A DNA stretch of 7,900 nt, taken from the NCBI GenBank assembly GCA_013696665.1, contig JACCYC010000014.1, forward strand, positions 1-7,900, in the 5' to 3' direction. The position numbers and the translations under genes are program-made. The notes beneath the pieces were generated by a model. That model was not told the DNA's origin. It saw only the letters and a list, made by a program, of their open reading frames with translations, and ran no database searches. The stretch's first letter is position 1; the number at the start of each line of letters is the position of its first letter. This DNA comes from Burkholderiaceae bacterium. GTDB taxonomy: Bacteria > Pseudomonadota > Gammaproteobacteria > Burkholderiales > Burkholderiaceae_F. This document shows, one piece after another, positions 1 through 6,574 of this stretch.

Positions 1-240
1 GCGGCTCCAGTGTCATCGGTTTATCCGAACATGGGATCGCAAGTTCTGATCATCTCTTTCGTTGTAGTCGTTATCGGCGGAATCGGATCAGTGCGCGGCG
101 CGCTGCTCGCAGCGTTGCTGGTCGGGCTCGTCGATACGTTCGGAAAGGTTTTTTATCCCGAAGCAGCCGGCGTACTGGTCTATCTGATGATGGCGACGAT
201 TCTGGTGTGGAAGCCCGAAGGATTGTTCAAGCATGGCTGA
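1..240 (+). CDS. livH: Branched-chain amino acid ABC transporter permease LivH, C-terminal part (5' end outside window)
   Basis: This is the last 79 codons of an inner-membrane permease; the reading frame is open from base 1 and ends at TGA 238-240. The visible protein has the LivH C-terminal pattern: a hydrophobic run with VVVVIGGIGSVRGA, then a second segment with LLVGLVDTFGK, then a last membrane span and a WKPEGLF tail. In the family, LivH pairs with LivM to form the channel of the Liv/HAAT importer for branched-chain or related amino acids. The livM start codon lies inside the last codons of this gene (8-base overlap), which supports one operon. The GTG at position 10 is an internal codon, not the start, because AAPVSSVYPNMGS matches the usual family sequence through it. 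The substrate cannot be told from this fragment. Confidence 0.93.
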   Translation, partial: AAPVSSVYPNMGSQVLIISFVVVVIGGIGSVRGALLAALLVGLVDTFGKVFYPEAAGVLVYLMMATILVWKPEGLFKHG

Positions 241-1213
241 GGGGCAGCCGTGGCGGGTGCCGTATCTACTGCTCGGTCTGCTGATTACTTCCGCGGCCTT
301 TCCATTGTTCGCAGAAAAATATTACGTGGACCTCATGGTGAGGATCATGATCCTCTCGGTATTTGCGCTGAGCTTGCAACTGCTGGTTGGCCAGACGGGA
401 CTGGTGTCGTTCGGCCACGCTGCGTTTTTCGGCATCGGAGCGTACGTCGCCGCGATGCTGTCGCCGCAATCGGGACCGGCTTCGTTCTGGATTTTGTTTC
501 CGGCAGCGCTGGTGGCGGCGGGCCTGTATGGGCTGGCGGTCGGCGCTTTGTCGCTGCGCACGCGCGGCATCTACTTCATCATGGTGACGCTTGCATTTGC
601 GCAGATGGCGTACTACGTGTTCCACGACACCGCGGTCGGCGGCGGCAGCGACGGCATTTATCTGTACTTCCGGCCCGATGTTTCGATCGGCAGCGCACGC
701 CTGCTTGATCTTTCCGAACCGCGAACGTTTTATTTTTTCGTGCTCGCGGCGCTTGCGCTGACCTTCCTGCTGCTGAAGGCGCTGCAGGCGAGCCGCTTTG
801 GGCGCGCACTCGACGGCATCCGTATCAACGAGCAACGCATGCGCGCGGCAGGCTTCGCGACCTATCCGTACAAACTCGCCGCATTTGTCATCGCGGCGAT
901 GCTGGCGGGCGTCGCTGGATTTATTCATGCCCTGAAGGACGGGTATGTCAATCCGGAAATCCTGTCGTGGCATCAGTCGGGGGCAGTGCTGCTGATGGTG
1001 ATCCTCGGCGGCCTCGGCAGTCTGCATGGCGCTGTCTTCGGAGCGATTGCGTTTGTGGCTCTGCAGGAGTTCTACCAGTCGCAGGCAATTTTTGGCAACC
1101 TGGCAAAGCACTGGCAGCTGCCGCTTGGACTGACGATCATATTGCTGGTTGCGTTGATGCCGAATGGCCTGACTGGAGTGCGCGCATGGGCTCGAACGCG
1201 CAAGCCTGCATGA
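233..1213 (+). CDS. livM: Branched-chain amino acid ABC transporter permease LivM
   Basis: This encodes a 326-residue inner-membrane permease, the second channel subunit of the Liv/HAAT importer. The protein is hydrophobic throughout, with a first membrane span near residues 10-26 and a second near 36-52. The family hallmark GLVSFGHAAFFGIGAY lies at residues 56-71. Later features are the LSLRTRGIYFIMVTLAFAQM region, the cytoplasmic loop with ALQASRFGRALDGIRINEQR that is expected to contact the ATPases, and LGGLGSLHGAVFGA near the C-terminus. ATG 233 is preceded by GAAGGA at 217-222, ten bases upstream, a reasonable ribosome binding site. Length is normal for the family. It overlaps livH by 8 bases and its TGA overlaps the livG ATG at 1210, so the subunits are probably translated in a coupled way. 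Confidence 0.96.
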   Translation: MAEGQPWRVPYLLLGLLITSAAFPLFAEKYYVDLMVRIMILSVFALSLQLLVGQTGLVSFGHAAFFGIGAYVAAMLSPQSGPASFWILFPAALVAAGLYGLAVGALSLRTRGIYFIMVTLAFAQMAYYVFHDTAVGGGSDGIYLYFRPDVSIGSARLLDLSEPRTFYFFVLAALALTFLLLKALQASRFGRALDGIRINEQRMRAAGFATYPYKLAAFVIAAMLAGVAGFIHALKDGYVNPEILSWHQSGAVLLMVILGGLGSLHGAVFGAIAFVALQEFYQSQAIFGNLAKHWQLPLGLTIILLVALMPNGLTGVRAWARTRKPA

Positions 1214-1959
1214 CATTGCTTGCGGCTAGTCACATCTCGCGCCATTTTGGCGGGCTGCGCGCCGTCGATGATGTGTCACTCGCACTACAGCGCGGAGAGA
1301 TACACGCGGTCATCGGAACCAACGGTGCCGGCAAATCCACGTTGATCAACGTGTTATGCGGCGAAACGGCGCCGACCTCCGGGCGTGTCGAGATGATGGG
1401 GCGGGATATCACTCGATGGAGCCAGCCCAGGCGCGCGATGGCCGGTGTGGGCCGCACCTACCAGCGCACGACGATCTTCCCGACTTTTAGCGTGCACGAG
1501 AACTGCAGGCTTTCAGCGCAGGCGCGGCTGCAGAAACCATGGAGCATCCTGACTCCTGCGGCGCGCTGCGAACCGTCGATGCGCGCGGCCGCGCGCGCAC
1601 TTGAACGCACAGGCCTTGCAACTCAGGCGGACGCAACCGCCGCGACGCTGTCGCACGGTGCCAAGCGACAGCTTGAAATTGCAATGTGCCTGGCCAGCGC
1701 GCCGCAGATCTTGCTGCTCGACGAACCGTTGGCTGGCATGGGCGCGCAGGAGACCGCCCAGATGCTTCAGTTGCTGTCTGAGCTGAAAAACGATCATGCG
1801 ATATTGCTGATCGAGCATGACATGGACGCCGTGTTTCAGGTGTCTGACCGCATCACTGTGATGGTCAACGGTCGCGTGCTTGCAAGCGGCACACCCCTCG
1901 CAATCCGAGCCAACACGGAAGTGCAGCAGGCGTACCTGGGCGAAGAAGCGCCTGTATGA
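1210..1959 (+). CDS. livG: Branched-chain amino acid ABC transporter ATP-binding protein LivG
   Basis: This encodes a 249-residue cytoplasmic ATPase that, with LivF, powers the LivHM channel. Numbering from ATG 1210: Walker A GTNGAGKS at 36-43 (the usual Pro is Thr), Q-loop region GRTYQ at 81-85, signature LSHGAKRQ at 147-154, Walker B ILLLDE at 167-172, and the H-loop IEHD with His203. The start is uncertain. ATG 1210 overlaps the livM stop as ATGA and gives the usual family N-terminus (MTLLAASHISRHFGG) but has no clear ribosome binding site. An in-frame ATG at 1186 has GGAG at 1175-1178 with 7-base spacing and would add eight residues (MGSNAQAC). The frame is open further upstream inside livM, but nothing there resembles LivG. 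Length fits the family, which is about 250-255 residues. Confidence 0.95.
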   Translation: MTLLAASHISRHFGGLRAVDDVSLALQRGEIHAVIGTNGAGKSTLINVLCGETAPTSGRVEMMGRDITRWSQPRRAMAGVGRTYQRTTIFPTFSVHENCRLSAQARLQKPWSILTPAARCEPSMRAAARALERTGLATQADATAATLSHGAKRQLEIAMCLASAPQILLLDEPLAGMGAQETAQMLQLLSELKNDHAILLIEHDMDAVFQVSDRITVMVNGRVLASGTPLAIRANTEVQQAYLGEEAPV

Positions 1960-2678
1960 GCGCGAGGCAAACTCCACTGATCGATGGCACGCAGTTGCAC
2001 ACTCACTATGGGGCGAGCCACATCCTGCACGGCGTGTCGATCTCAATCGGCGCGGGTGAGGCGGTCGGGCTGCTGGGGCGCAACGGCATGGGCAAGACAA
2101 CGTTGATCCGAACCCTGATTCGTCTAGTACGACCGACCTCCGGGGTCATCCGCATACGTGGCGCAGATCACACACGCACACGTCCGGATCGCATTGCTCG
2201 GCTTGGCGTCGGCTACGTGCCCGAGGGGCGCGGCATATTTTCGAACCTGACGGTGCGCGAAAATCTCGTAATGGCTGCACGCGCGGGAATCAGTGGTCGG
2301 CGCGATTGGTCACTCGAGCGAGTTATGCAAACCTTCCCGCGCCTGGCAGAAAGACTGAAGCATGCAGCTGCGCAACTTTCGGGTGGAGAACAGCAAATGC
2401 TTGCCATCGGCCGCGCGCTAATGACAAATCCGGACGTATTGCTGCTCGACGAAGCGACCGAAGGTCTGGCACCGCGGGTGGTGCGCGATATCTGGCGCAT
2501 TGTCGGCGAGGTTCGCACGACGGGCATTGCGTCATTGATCGTCGATCGAAACTACCGCTCGGTGCTCGCCCACACTGATCGCTGCGTCGTGCTGGAAAAA
2601 GGGCGTGTCGTCCTCGAGGGGCGCTCACCCGAACTCGCAGGCGCGCCGCACGAACTGGTGCGGTATCTCGGAGTTTAA
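1956..2678 (+). CDS. livF: Branched-chain amino acid ABC transporter ATP-binding protein LivF
   Basis: This encodes a 240-residue cytoplasmic ATPase, partner of LivG in the Liv/HAAT importer. Visible motifs are Walker A GRNGMGKT at 41-48, the LivF-typical GYVPEGRGIFSNLTVRENL at 86-104, signature LSGGEQQ at 141-147 and Walker B VLLLDE at 161-166, followed by ATEGLAP. At the H-loop position the sequence reads VDRN; LivF proteins commonly carry VEQN instead of a switch histidine, so Arg here is a variant of an already His-less position. ATG 1956 overlaps the livG TGA (ATGA), with a weak purine run GAAGAAG at 1942-1948. The stop TAA 2676-2678 lies at the edge of the A7 tract that belongs to the opposite-strand terminator. 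It is the last gene of the plus-strand operon, and I see no U-tract terminator for it on its own strand. Confidence 0.95.
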   Translation: MSARQTPLIDGTQLHTHYGASHILHGVSISIGAGEAVGLLGRNGMGKTTLIRTLIRLVRPTSGVIRIRGADHTRTRPDRIARLGVGYVPEGRGIFSNLTVRENLVMAARAGISGRRDWSLERVMQTFPRLAERLKHAAAQLSGGEQQMLAIGRALMTNPDVLLLDEATEGLAPRVVRDIWRIVGEVRTTGIASLIVDRNYRSVLAHTDRCVVLEKGRVVLEGRSPELAGAPHELVRYLGV

Positions 2679-2700
2679 AAAAAGGCGCCGGATCGGCGCC
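2677..2700 (-). terminator. Intrinsic terminator of the GDSL lipoprotein gene, at the convergence with livF
   Basis: Read on the minus strand, the hairpin GGCGCC-GATCC-GGCGCC (2700 down to 2684; 6-bp all-GC stem, 5-base loop) is followed at once by T7 (2683-2677). It lies 13 bases after the TAA stop of the lipoprotein gene. This is a textbook Rho-independent layout for minus-strand transcripts. On the plus strand the A7 tract precedes the hairpin and the following bases (GTTCGCG) are not U-rich, so it should work poorly for livF. The T-tract overlaps the livF stop codon. Confidence 0.85.
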
Positions 2701-2713
2701 GTTCGCGCAGCAA

Positions 2714-3664
2714 TTACCGGCCTATCGCAACAATCGCCCGCTGAGCCGCCAGATTGTGGGTAGTCGCCGTCGGATGAAACGAATCCCAGTAGAAGTACGT
2801 CGCCGGCGTCGCGCACAGCGTCGGCGGTGCCACCAGATCGTTGAAGCACGGGGCCGTCGCGTTGGTGTATCCCAGCGCTGCCGGATTGGCGATGGCCTCG
2901 GTATTCAGCGCAAACACGTCCAGCACATACAGACTTAGCCCGGGTGAAGCGGCGCGAATCTGCGCAATCTGCTGTGCCAGCGCTCCATTGAACTGTGCCG
3001 ACAGTTGCGTCGCCCCCGCCGCAGCGGTTGGGCCAAGCGCCTGCGCGCGCGGCGTCTTGCCGACGTCCGCGCTATTCGCAATGAGGATATGGCGCGCACC
3101 TGAAGCATAGAGCCGGTTGATGATCGTCACAACATTGGTCACCGCCCCGGTCAACACCGTTGCAGGCGCATTGGGATTTGTCTGCGCAAGCGTTAGCGCA
3201 TCGACGATATCGTTGCCGACCGTGACGCCGTCGACGATGAAAAGCGCGGTCGCGCTCGAAACAAAGTTGACCCGCGTGAAATACTGATCGAGCTGCGTCA
3301 CCATGTTCGGCACGCCCTGGATCGTGCCTGCAATCGGACCGGTGCGCGCCAATGCGTACGCAAAGTTATTGCCTCCCGTGCGCGATGGCGTGACTGCGGC
3401 GCCGTAACGGGCAGCAACGATTTCGGCAAATACCGGCCCGTTTGAAAAACGGCCGGTTGCATAGGGTGGCGTCGGAGGGCAGTTCGCCGGAATCAGGTTG
3501 CAGGTATTGCCGGTGTCGCTGACGCTGGCGCCGAAGACATAGGTGACCTGTCCGAAAGCCGGTTGCGGCGGCGGATCGTCATCGCTGCCGCCACACGAAG
3601 CCAGAATTGCTGCGGCAGCGAATGCCGCAAAGATGCGAGCCGCACGGCGGCCAAGGTTGATCAT
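2714..3664 (-). CDS. Lipoprotein of the SGNH/GDSL hydrolase family (lipase/esterase-like), with a GASV signature
   Basis: This encodes a 316-residue predicted lipoprotein. Residues 1-24 form a lipoprotein signal peptide: basic RRAAR, an Ala-rich hydrophobic stretch, then lipobox LASC with Cys24. Gly at +2 suggests outer-membrane sorting. A short GGSDDDPPPQP linker follows. The rest matches the phospholipase/lecithinase/hemolysin-like branch of GDSL esterases: YVFGASVSDTGN at 42-53 with likely nucleophile Ser47, GRFSNGPVFAE at 71-81, GGNNFAYALARTG at 97-109, GND at 150-152 with likely oxyanion Asn151, and WDSFHPT at 293-299 with Asp294 and His297. Block I normally reads GDSL; here Asp is Ala and Leu is Val, while Ser, Asn, Asp and His are kept. 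There is no autotransporter barrel. Four Cys (two near 55-62, two near the C-terminus) could form disulfides. ATG 3664 is 6 bases after GGAG; the adjacent ATG 3667 is only 3 bases away. Substrate is unknown. Confidence 0.88.
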   Translation of the reverse strand: MINLGRRAARIFAAFAAAAILASCGGSDDDPPPQPAFGQVTYVFGASVSDTGNTCNLIPANCPPTPPYATGRFSNGPVFAEIVAARYGAAVTPSRTGGNNFAYALARTGPIAGTIQGVPNMVTQLDQYFTRVNFVSSATALFIVDGVTVGNDIVDALTLAQTNPNAPATVLTGAVTNVVTIINRLYASGARHILIANSADVGKTPRAQALGPTAAAGATQLSAQFNGALAQQIAQIRAASPGLSLYVLDVFALNTEAIANPAALGYTNATAPCFNDLVAPPTLCATPATYFYWDSFHPTATTHNLAAQRAIVAIGR

Positions 3665-3699
3665 CATCGTCTCCGTAGATCTAGTTTTAGGTGCTTGCT

Positions 3700-3742
3700 G
3701 GCGTCCTGTTGTCGCGCAATGCCCTCTGCTACAACAGACGCC
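3700..3742 (-). repeat. Imperfect inverted repeat in the leader of the GDSL lipoprotein gene
   Basis: The arms are 3700-3712 (GGCGTCCTGTTGT) and 3731-3742 (ACAACAGACGCC). They pair over 12 bp with one unpaired C (3705 or 3706) and leave an 18-base loop. The element lies 39 bases after the sua5 stop and 35 bases before the lipoprotein start, in the only substantial gap of the window (3665-3780). It could be an operator-type dyad or a leader RNA hairpin. No U-tract follows the downstream arm (AGCAAGCACCTAAAAC), so it is not a standard terminator for the upstream operon. I see no recognisable promoter with both hexamers in the gap. Confidence 0.6.
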
Positions 3743-3780
3743 GCGAATGATAGCCCCGTCTTCGACGACACTCTTTCGCG

Positions 3781-4785
3781 CTAACAGGGGACCGCGCCCG
3801 CCTCTGCGCGCCTTAGCCGGTCGTGTACGGCGTCCCACTCGGGGCCGGAGGGTGGCCGGGCCACCACCAGACAATCCGCGCCGCTGCTATCGAGCCGGTG
3901 CAGATGCGTATATAAAAGCCGGATGTAATCGTCGCTGGACTCGGCGGCAGCAATCGCCAAGATGACCGTTGCGCGGCAGGCCTGCAGCACATGCATCGGC
4001 GCAAGTACCGCAATGCGAGGGCTGCGGGTATCGGACGCAACGGACAATTCCATCGCAAGCTGATCGACCGCCAACACTGACAGCGGCGTGCGGGGCGCGT
4101 AATGCTTTTCCAGCCGGCCAGGAGTGCGCGGCGCCTGTGTCGCTGCGTCGAACACTTCGGTGCCCAGCGCGCGCTGCAATTCCTCACGCAAAATCGCTCC
4201 GGGCCGCAATAACGTCGGTGTGCCGCCTGACAGATCGACGATCGTCGACTCAATGCCGATCGGGCACGCCCCGCCATCAAGAATCAGATCGATCCTGCCG
4301 CGCGGTTTCTCGCCAAGATCATCCTTCACGTGCTGCGCGGTCGTTGGGCTGATGCGCCCAAACGAATTCGCACTGGGCGCGGCGAGCGCGCCGCCAAACT
4401 GATGCAGTACCGCACGCATCCATGGGTGCGAGGGTGCGCGCAATGCCACTGTTTCCTGACCTCCGGTAACCAGGTCACTCGCGCGACTCGTGCGCTTCAA
4501 CACTAACGTCAACGGCCCTGGCCAGAACGCGCGAGCTAAATGTTTCGCGGCATCGGGCACGTCTCGCGCCCAATCCTTGACAGCATCGTACCCGTCGATG
4601 TGAACAATGACCGGGTGGTCGGCGGGGCGGCCCTTCGCGGCAAACAATGCACGCATGGCAACTTCGTTACTCGCGTCGGCTGCCAGCCCGTAGACCGTCT
4701 CGGTGGGGAGCGCCACCAACCCCCCGGCGTGTAGCACGGCGGTGGCGCGTTGAATTGCGACAGCATCGACAAGCGGAATCTGCAT
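3781..4785 (-). CDS. sua5: L-threonylcarbamoyladenylate synthase, two-domain Sua5 type
   Basis: This encodes a 334-residue cytoplasmic enzyme. The family makes threonylcarbamoyl-AMP from Thr, bicarbonate and ATP, the first step of t6A formation at A37 of ANN-reading tRNAs. The YrdC-type catalytic domain covers about residues 10-200: PTETVYGLAADA at 27-38, KGRPADHP at 51-58, WPGPLTLVL at 88-96, APSANSFGRISPT at 136-148, GIESTIVDL at 177-185, and LRPGAI at 193-198. A linker with PGRLEKHYAP (222-231) leads to the C-terminal Sua5 domain, which distinguishes it from short TsaC proteins. Length is normal for Sua5. ATG 4785 starts 9 bases after the purK TAG and has no strong ribosome binding site, so coupling to purK translation is plausible. 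It is expected to be essential or nearly so unless a second copy exists. Confidence 0.95.
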   Translation of the reverse strand: MQIPLVDAVAIQRATAVLHAGGLVALPTETVYGLAADASNEVAMRALFAAKGRPADHPVIVHIDGYDAVKDWARDVPDAAKHLARAFWPGPLTLVLKRTSRASDLVTGGQETVALRAPSHPWMRAVLHQFGGALAAPSANSFGRISPTTAQHVKDDLGEKPRGRIDLILDGGACPIGIESTIVDLSGGTPTLLRPGAILREELQRALGTEVFDAATQAPRTPGRLEKHYAPRTPLSVLAVDQLAMELSVASDTRSPRIAVLAPMHVLQACRATVILAIAAAESSDDYIRLLYTHLHRLDSSGADCLVVARPPSGPEWDAVHDRLRRAEAGAVPC

Positions 4786-4794
4786 CGCGAGCTA

Positions 4795-5964
4795 CTAGGG
4801 GGAAGGGACGATGCCGAGAATGCGCGCGACCTGGTCAGCGCGGACCCTTGCCTCGGCACCATCAGATGCAACGCACGTCACGTGCCCCATCTTGCGGCCT
4901 CTCCGCGCTTCGCTCTTGCCGTACAGATGCAGCTTGGCGCCGGGGATTGACAGCACCGAGGCCCAATCAGGCTCTCGCGCCGTCGAGCTGTTTGGCGAAT
5001 GATCGAACCATAGATCGCCCAAAACATTGAGCATCACCGCCGCCATTGTCTGGTGGGTGTCACCCAGCGGCAGATTTGCCAGCACACGCGCCTGCTGCTC
5101 GAACTGGCTGCTTACGCTGGCGTCGATGGTGTAATGACCCGAGTTGTGCGGACGCGGTGCGATTTCGTTGACCAACAAGCCGCCGTCGGGCAGCACGAAG
5201 AATTCCACACACAACACACCCACATAGTTAAGGCCCTGTGCAATGGTAAGCGCCGCGTCGCGGGCGCGCCGCGCAATGTCGGCATCGACTCGAGCTGGAA
5301 TGGTCGACGTGGCCAATATTCCGCCACGATGTTCGTTTTCCGCGAGCGGAAAAATCGCTGTCGCACCACTCCGTGTACGGCAAGCAACGACCGACACTTC
5401 CTGCCGCAGTGCGAGCTTTTTCTCGAGCACACACGGCAGACGACCCATTGCGTTCCACGCAGCGCGCGTCTCGGCTACCGTTGCTACCGCCTGCTGGCCC
5501 TTGCCGTCGTACCCGAGCCTGGCTGATTTAAGTATTGCGGGAAAAAGCTTCGGATCGAGTGTTTCGAGGTCAGCGTCGCGTTCGATCTCGGCGTGCGCCG
5601 CAACTGCAAGCCCGCATGCGACGACAAACCGCTTCTCCGCAATTCGGTCCTGCGCGATGGCAACACTCGCTGCCTCGGGGCTCACGCTGCAATGCTTCGC
5701 GAGGAAATCCAGTGCGGCTGCAGGCACGTTCTCGAACTCGGTCGTAGCAGCGCGACAGCGTCGCGCCAATTCTGCTAGCGCGCGCTCGTCAGCGTAGTCA
5801 GCAGCGATATGGTCGTCCGCGACCGCGCCGGCCGGACTGTCGAGACCGGGGTCGAGCACGCATACCTTATAGCCAAGCGATTGGGCAGCCATACAAAACA
5901 TGCGTCCGAGTTGACCGCCGCCGAGGAGCCCCAGCCACGAACCTGGGAGAATGACCGGCGACAT
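4795..5964 (-). CDS. purK: 5-(carboxyamino)imidazole ribonucleotide synthase PurK
   Basis: This encodes a 389-residue cytoplasmic ATP-grasp enzyme of purine synthesis that converts AIR, bicarbonate and ATP to N5-CAIR, which the adjacent purE product rearranges. Numbering from ATG 5964: N-terminal nucleotide-binding turn GLLGGGQLGRMF at 12-23, TTEFENVP at 74-81, and the ATP-grasp KSARLGYDGKGQ at 146-157. Further on come EVSVVACR, FPLAENEHRGGILATSTIP, the metal/ATP site NEIAPRPHNSGHYTIDA, and GRKMGHVT near the C-terminus. ATG 5964 is chosen because MSPVILPGSWLGLLGGGQ matches the family N-terminus and length. An in-frame ATG at 6027, only 6 bases after the purE stop, would add 21 residues with no recognisable motif and give tighter spacing. 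Neither start has a convincing ribosome binding site. Confidence 0.94.
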   Translation of the reverse strand: MSPVILPGSWLGLLGGGQLGRMFCMAAQSLGYKVCVLDPGLDSPAGAVADDHIAADYADERALAELARRCRAATTEFENVPAAALDFLAKHCSVSPEAASVAIAQDRIAEKRFVVACGLAVAAHAEIERDADLETLDPKLFPAILKSARLGYDGKGQQAVATVAETRAAWNAMGRLPCVLEKKLALRQEVSVVACRTRSGATAIFPLAENEHRGGILATSTIPARVDADIARRARDAALTIAQGLNYVGVLCVEFFVLPDGGLLVNEIAPRPHNSGHYTIDASVSSQFEQQARVLANLPLGDTHQTMAAVMLNVLGDLWFDHSPNSSTAREPDWASVLSIPGAKLHLYGKSEARRGRKMGHVTCVASDGAEARVRADQVARILGIVPSP

Positions 5965-6033
5965 CACGCGACTACCGCGGACGATGCCGAGTAGAGCGGT
6001 TCCGTTTGCAGGCAGCGATGCCGCCATTCGTCT

Positions 6034-6537
6034 TCACAGCGGCAACACCATGTTGCGCGCCTTTTCGCTCTGCGTTGCGCGATATTGCGCCAGCGCCATC
6101 TCGAGCTCAGCATCATGCGCTGCAAGTATTTCAAGCGCGAACAGTGCCGCGTTCGCAGCGCCCGCTTCACCAATGGCAAACGTGGCCACTGGCACGCCCT
6201 TCGGCATCTGAACGATCGACAGCAATGAATCCTCCCCGCGAAGATACTTGGAAGGGATTGGCACTCCAAGCACCGGGATCAGCGTCTTGGATGCCAGCAT
6301 GCCCGGAAGATGCGCAGCGCCACCAGCGCCCGCGATGATGATTTGCAATCCACGCGCGCGCGCCTCTTCGGCGTAGGCAAACATCTCGTCGGGTGTGCGG
6401 TGCGCCGAGACCACGCGCGATTCGAAACGAACACCGAATTCCTTCAGCACTTCGCACGCGTGCTGCATCACGTCCCAGTCGGACGTTGAACCCATCAGCA
6501 CGCCGATCAGCGGCGCAGAGTGACCGTCACGCTTCAT
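6034..6537 (-). CDS. purE: 5-(carboxyamino)imidazole ribonucleotide mutase PurE (class I)
   Basis: This encodes a 167-residue cytoplasmic enzyme that converts N5-CAIR to CAIR in purine synthesis; class I PurE works with PurK, encoded just downstream. Motifs are IGVLMGSTSDWDVM at 11-24 (phosphate/ribose binding loop), SAHRTP at 44-49 with the conserved His46, AGAGGAAHLPGM at 69-80, then GVPIPSKYLRGEDSLLSIVQMPKGVPVATFAIG. Length and motifs are those of class I (bacterial, PurK-dependent) rather than the animal-type class II carboxylase. ATG 6537 is preceded by GGA four bases upstream, a weak site. The gene follows purC with a 46-base gap. The stop is TGA (6036-6034). Confidence 0.96.
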   Translation of the reverse strand: MKRDGHSAPLIGVLMGSTSDWDVMQHACEVLKEFGVRFESRVVSAHRTPDEMFAYAEEARARGLQIIIAGAGGAAHLPGMLASKTLIPVLGVPIPSKYLRGEDSLLSIVQMPKGVPVATFAIGEAGAANAALFALEILAAHDAELEMALAQYRATQSEKARNMVLPL

Positions 6538-6574
6538 GTTTTCCGTCTACGGTGGCACAACGCGCAATTGTACG

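Noticed and set aside
967..1209. In-frame upstream extension of livG reaching deep into livM
   Set aside because: The translated extension has no resemblance to LivG and would overlap livM by about 250 bases; only the starts at 1186 and 1210 are credible.
266..1216. A 316-codon open frame on the minus strand opposite livM
   Set aside because: Its translation is rich in Arg, Gln and His without domain motifs, and it lies wholly opposite a clear LivM. This is the expected antisense shadow of a GC-biased membrane-protein gene.
1513..2100. A 195-codon minus-strand open frame spanning the livG-livF junction
   Set aside because: The product is Arg/Cys/His-rich with no family pattern, opposite two certain ATPase genes.
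3747..3775. Possible minus-strand promoter with TATCAT as -10 ahead of the lipoprotein gene
   Set aside because: No acceptable -35 hexamer lies 16-18 bases upstream (AAGAGT or AGAGTG there), so it does not stand above chance.
3668..3874. In-frame N-terminal extension of the GDSL lipoprotein into sua5
   Set aside because: It would bury the signal peptide behind about 70 Arg-rich residues and overlap the end of sua5. The GGAG site and lipobox place the start at 3664 or 3667.
3543..3965. A 140-codon plus-strand open frame opposite the lipoprotein start and the sua5 end
   Set aside because: Arg/Pro-rich low-complexity product, no ribosome binding site seen, and it crosses two opposite-strand genes and their gap.
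5243..5797. A 184-codon plus-strand open frame opposite purK
   Set aside because: Ala/Ser/Arg-rich product without motifs; a codon-bias shadow of purK.
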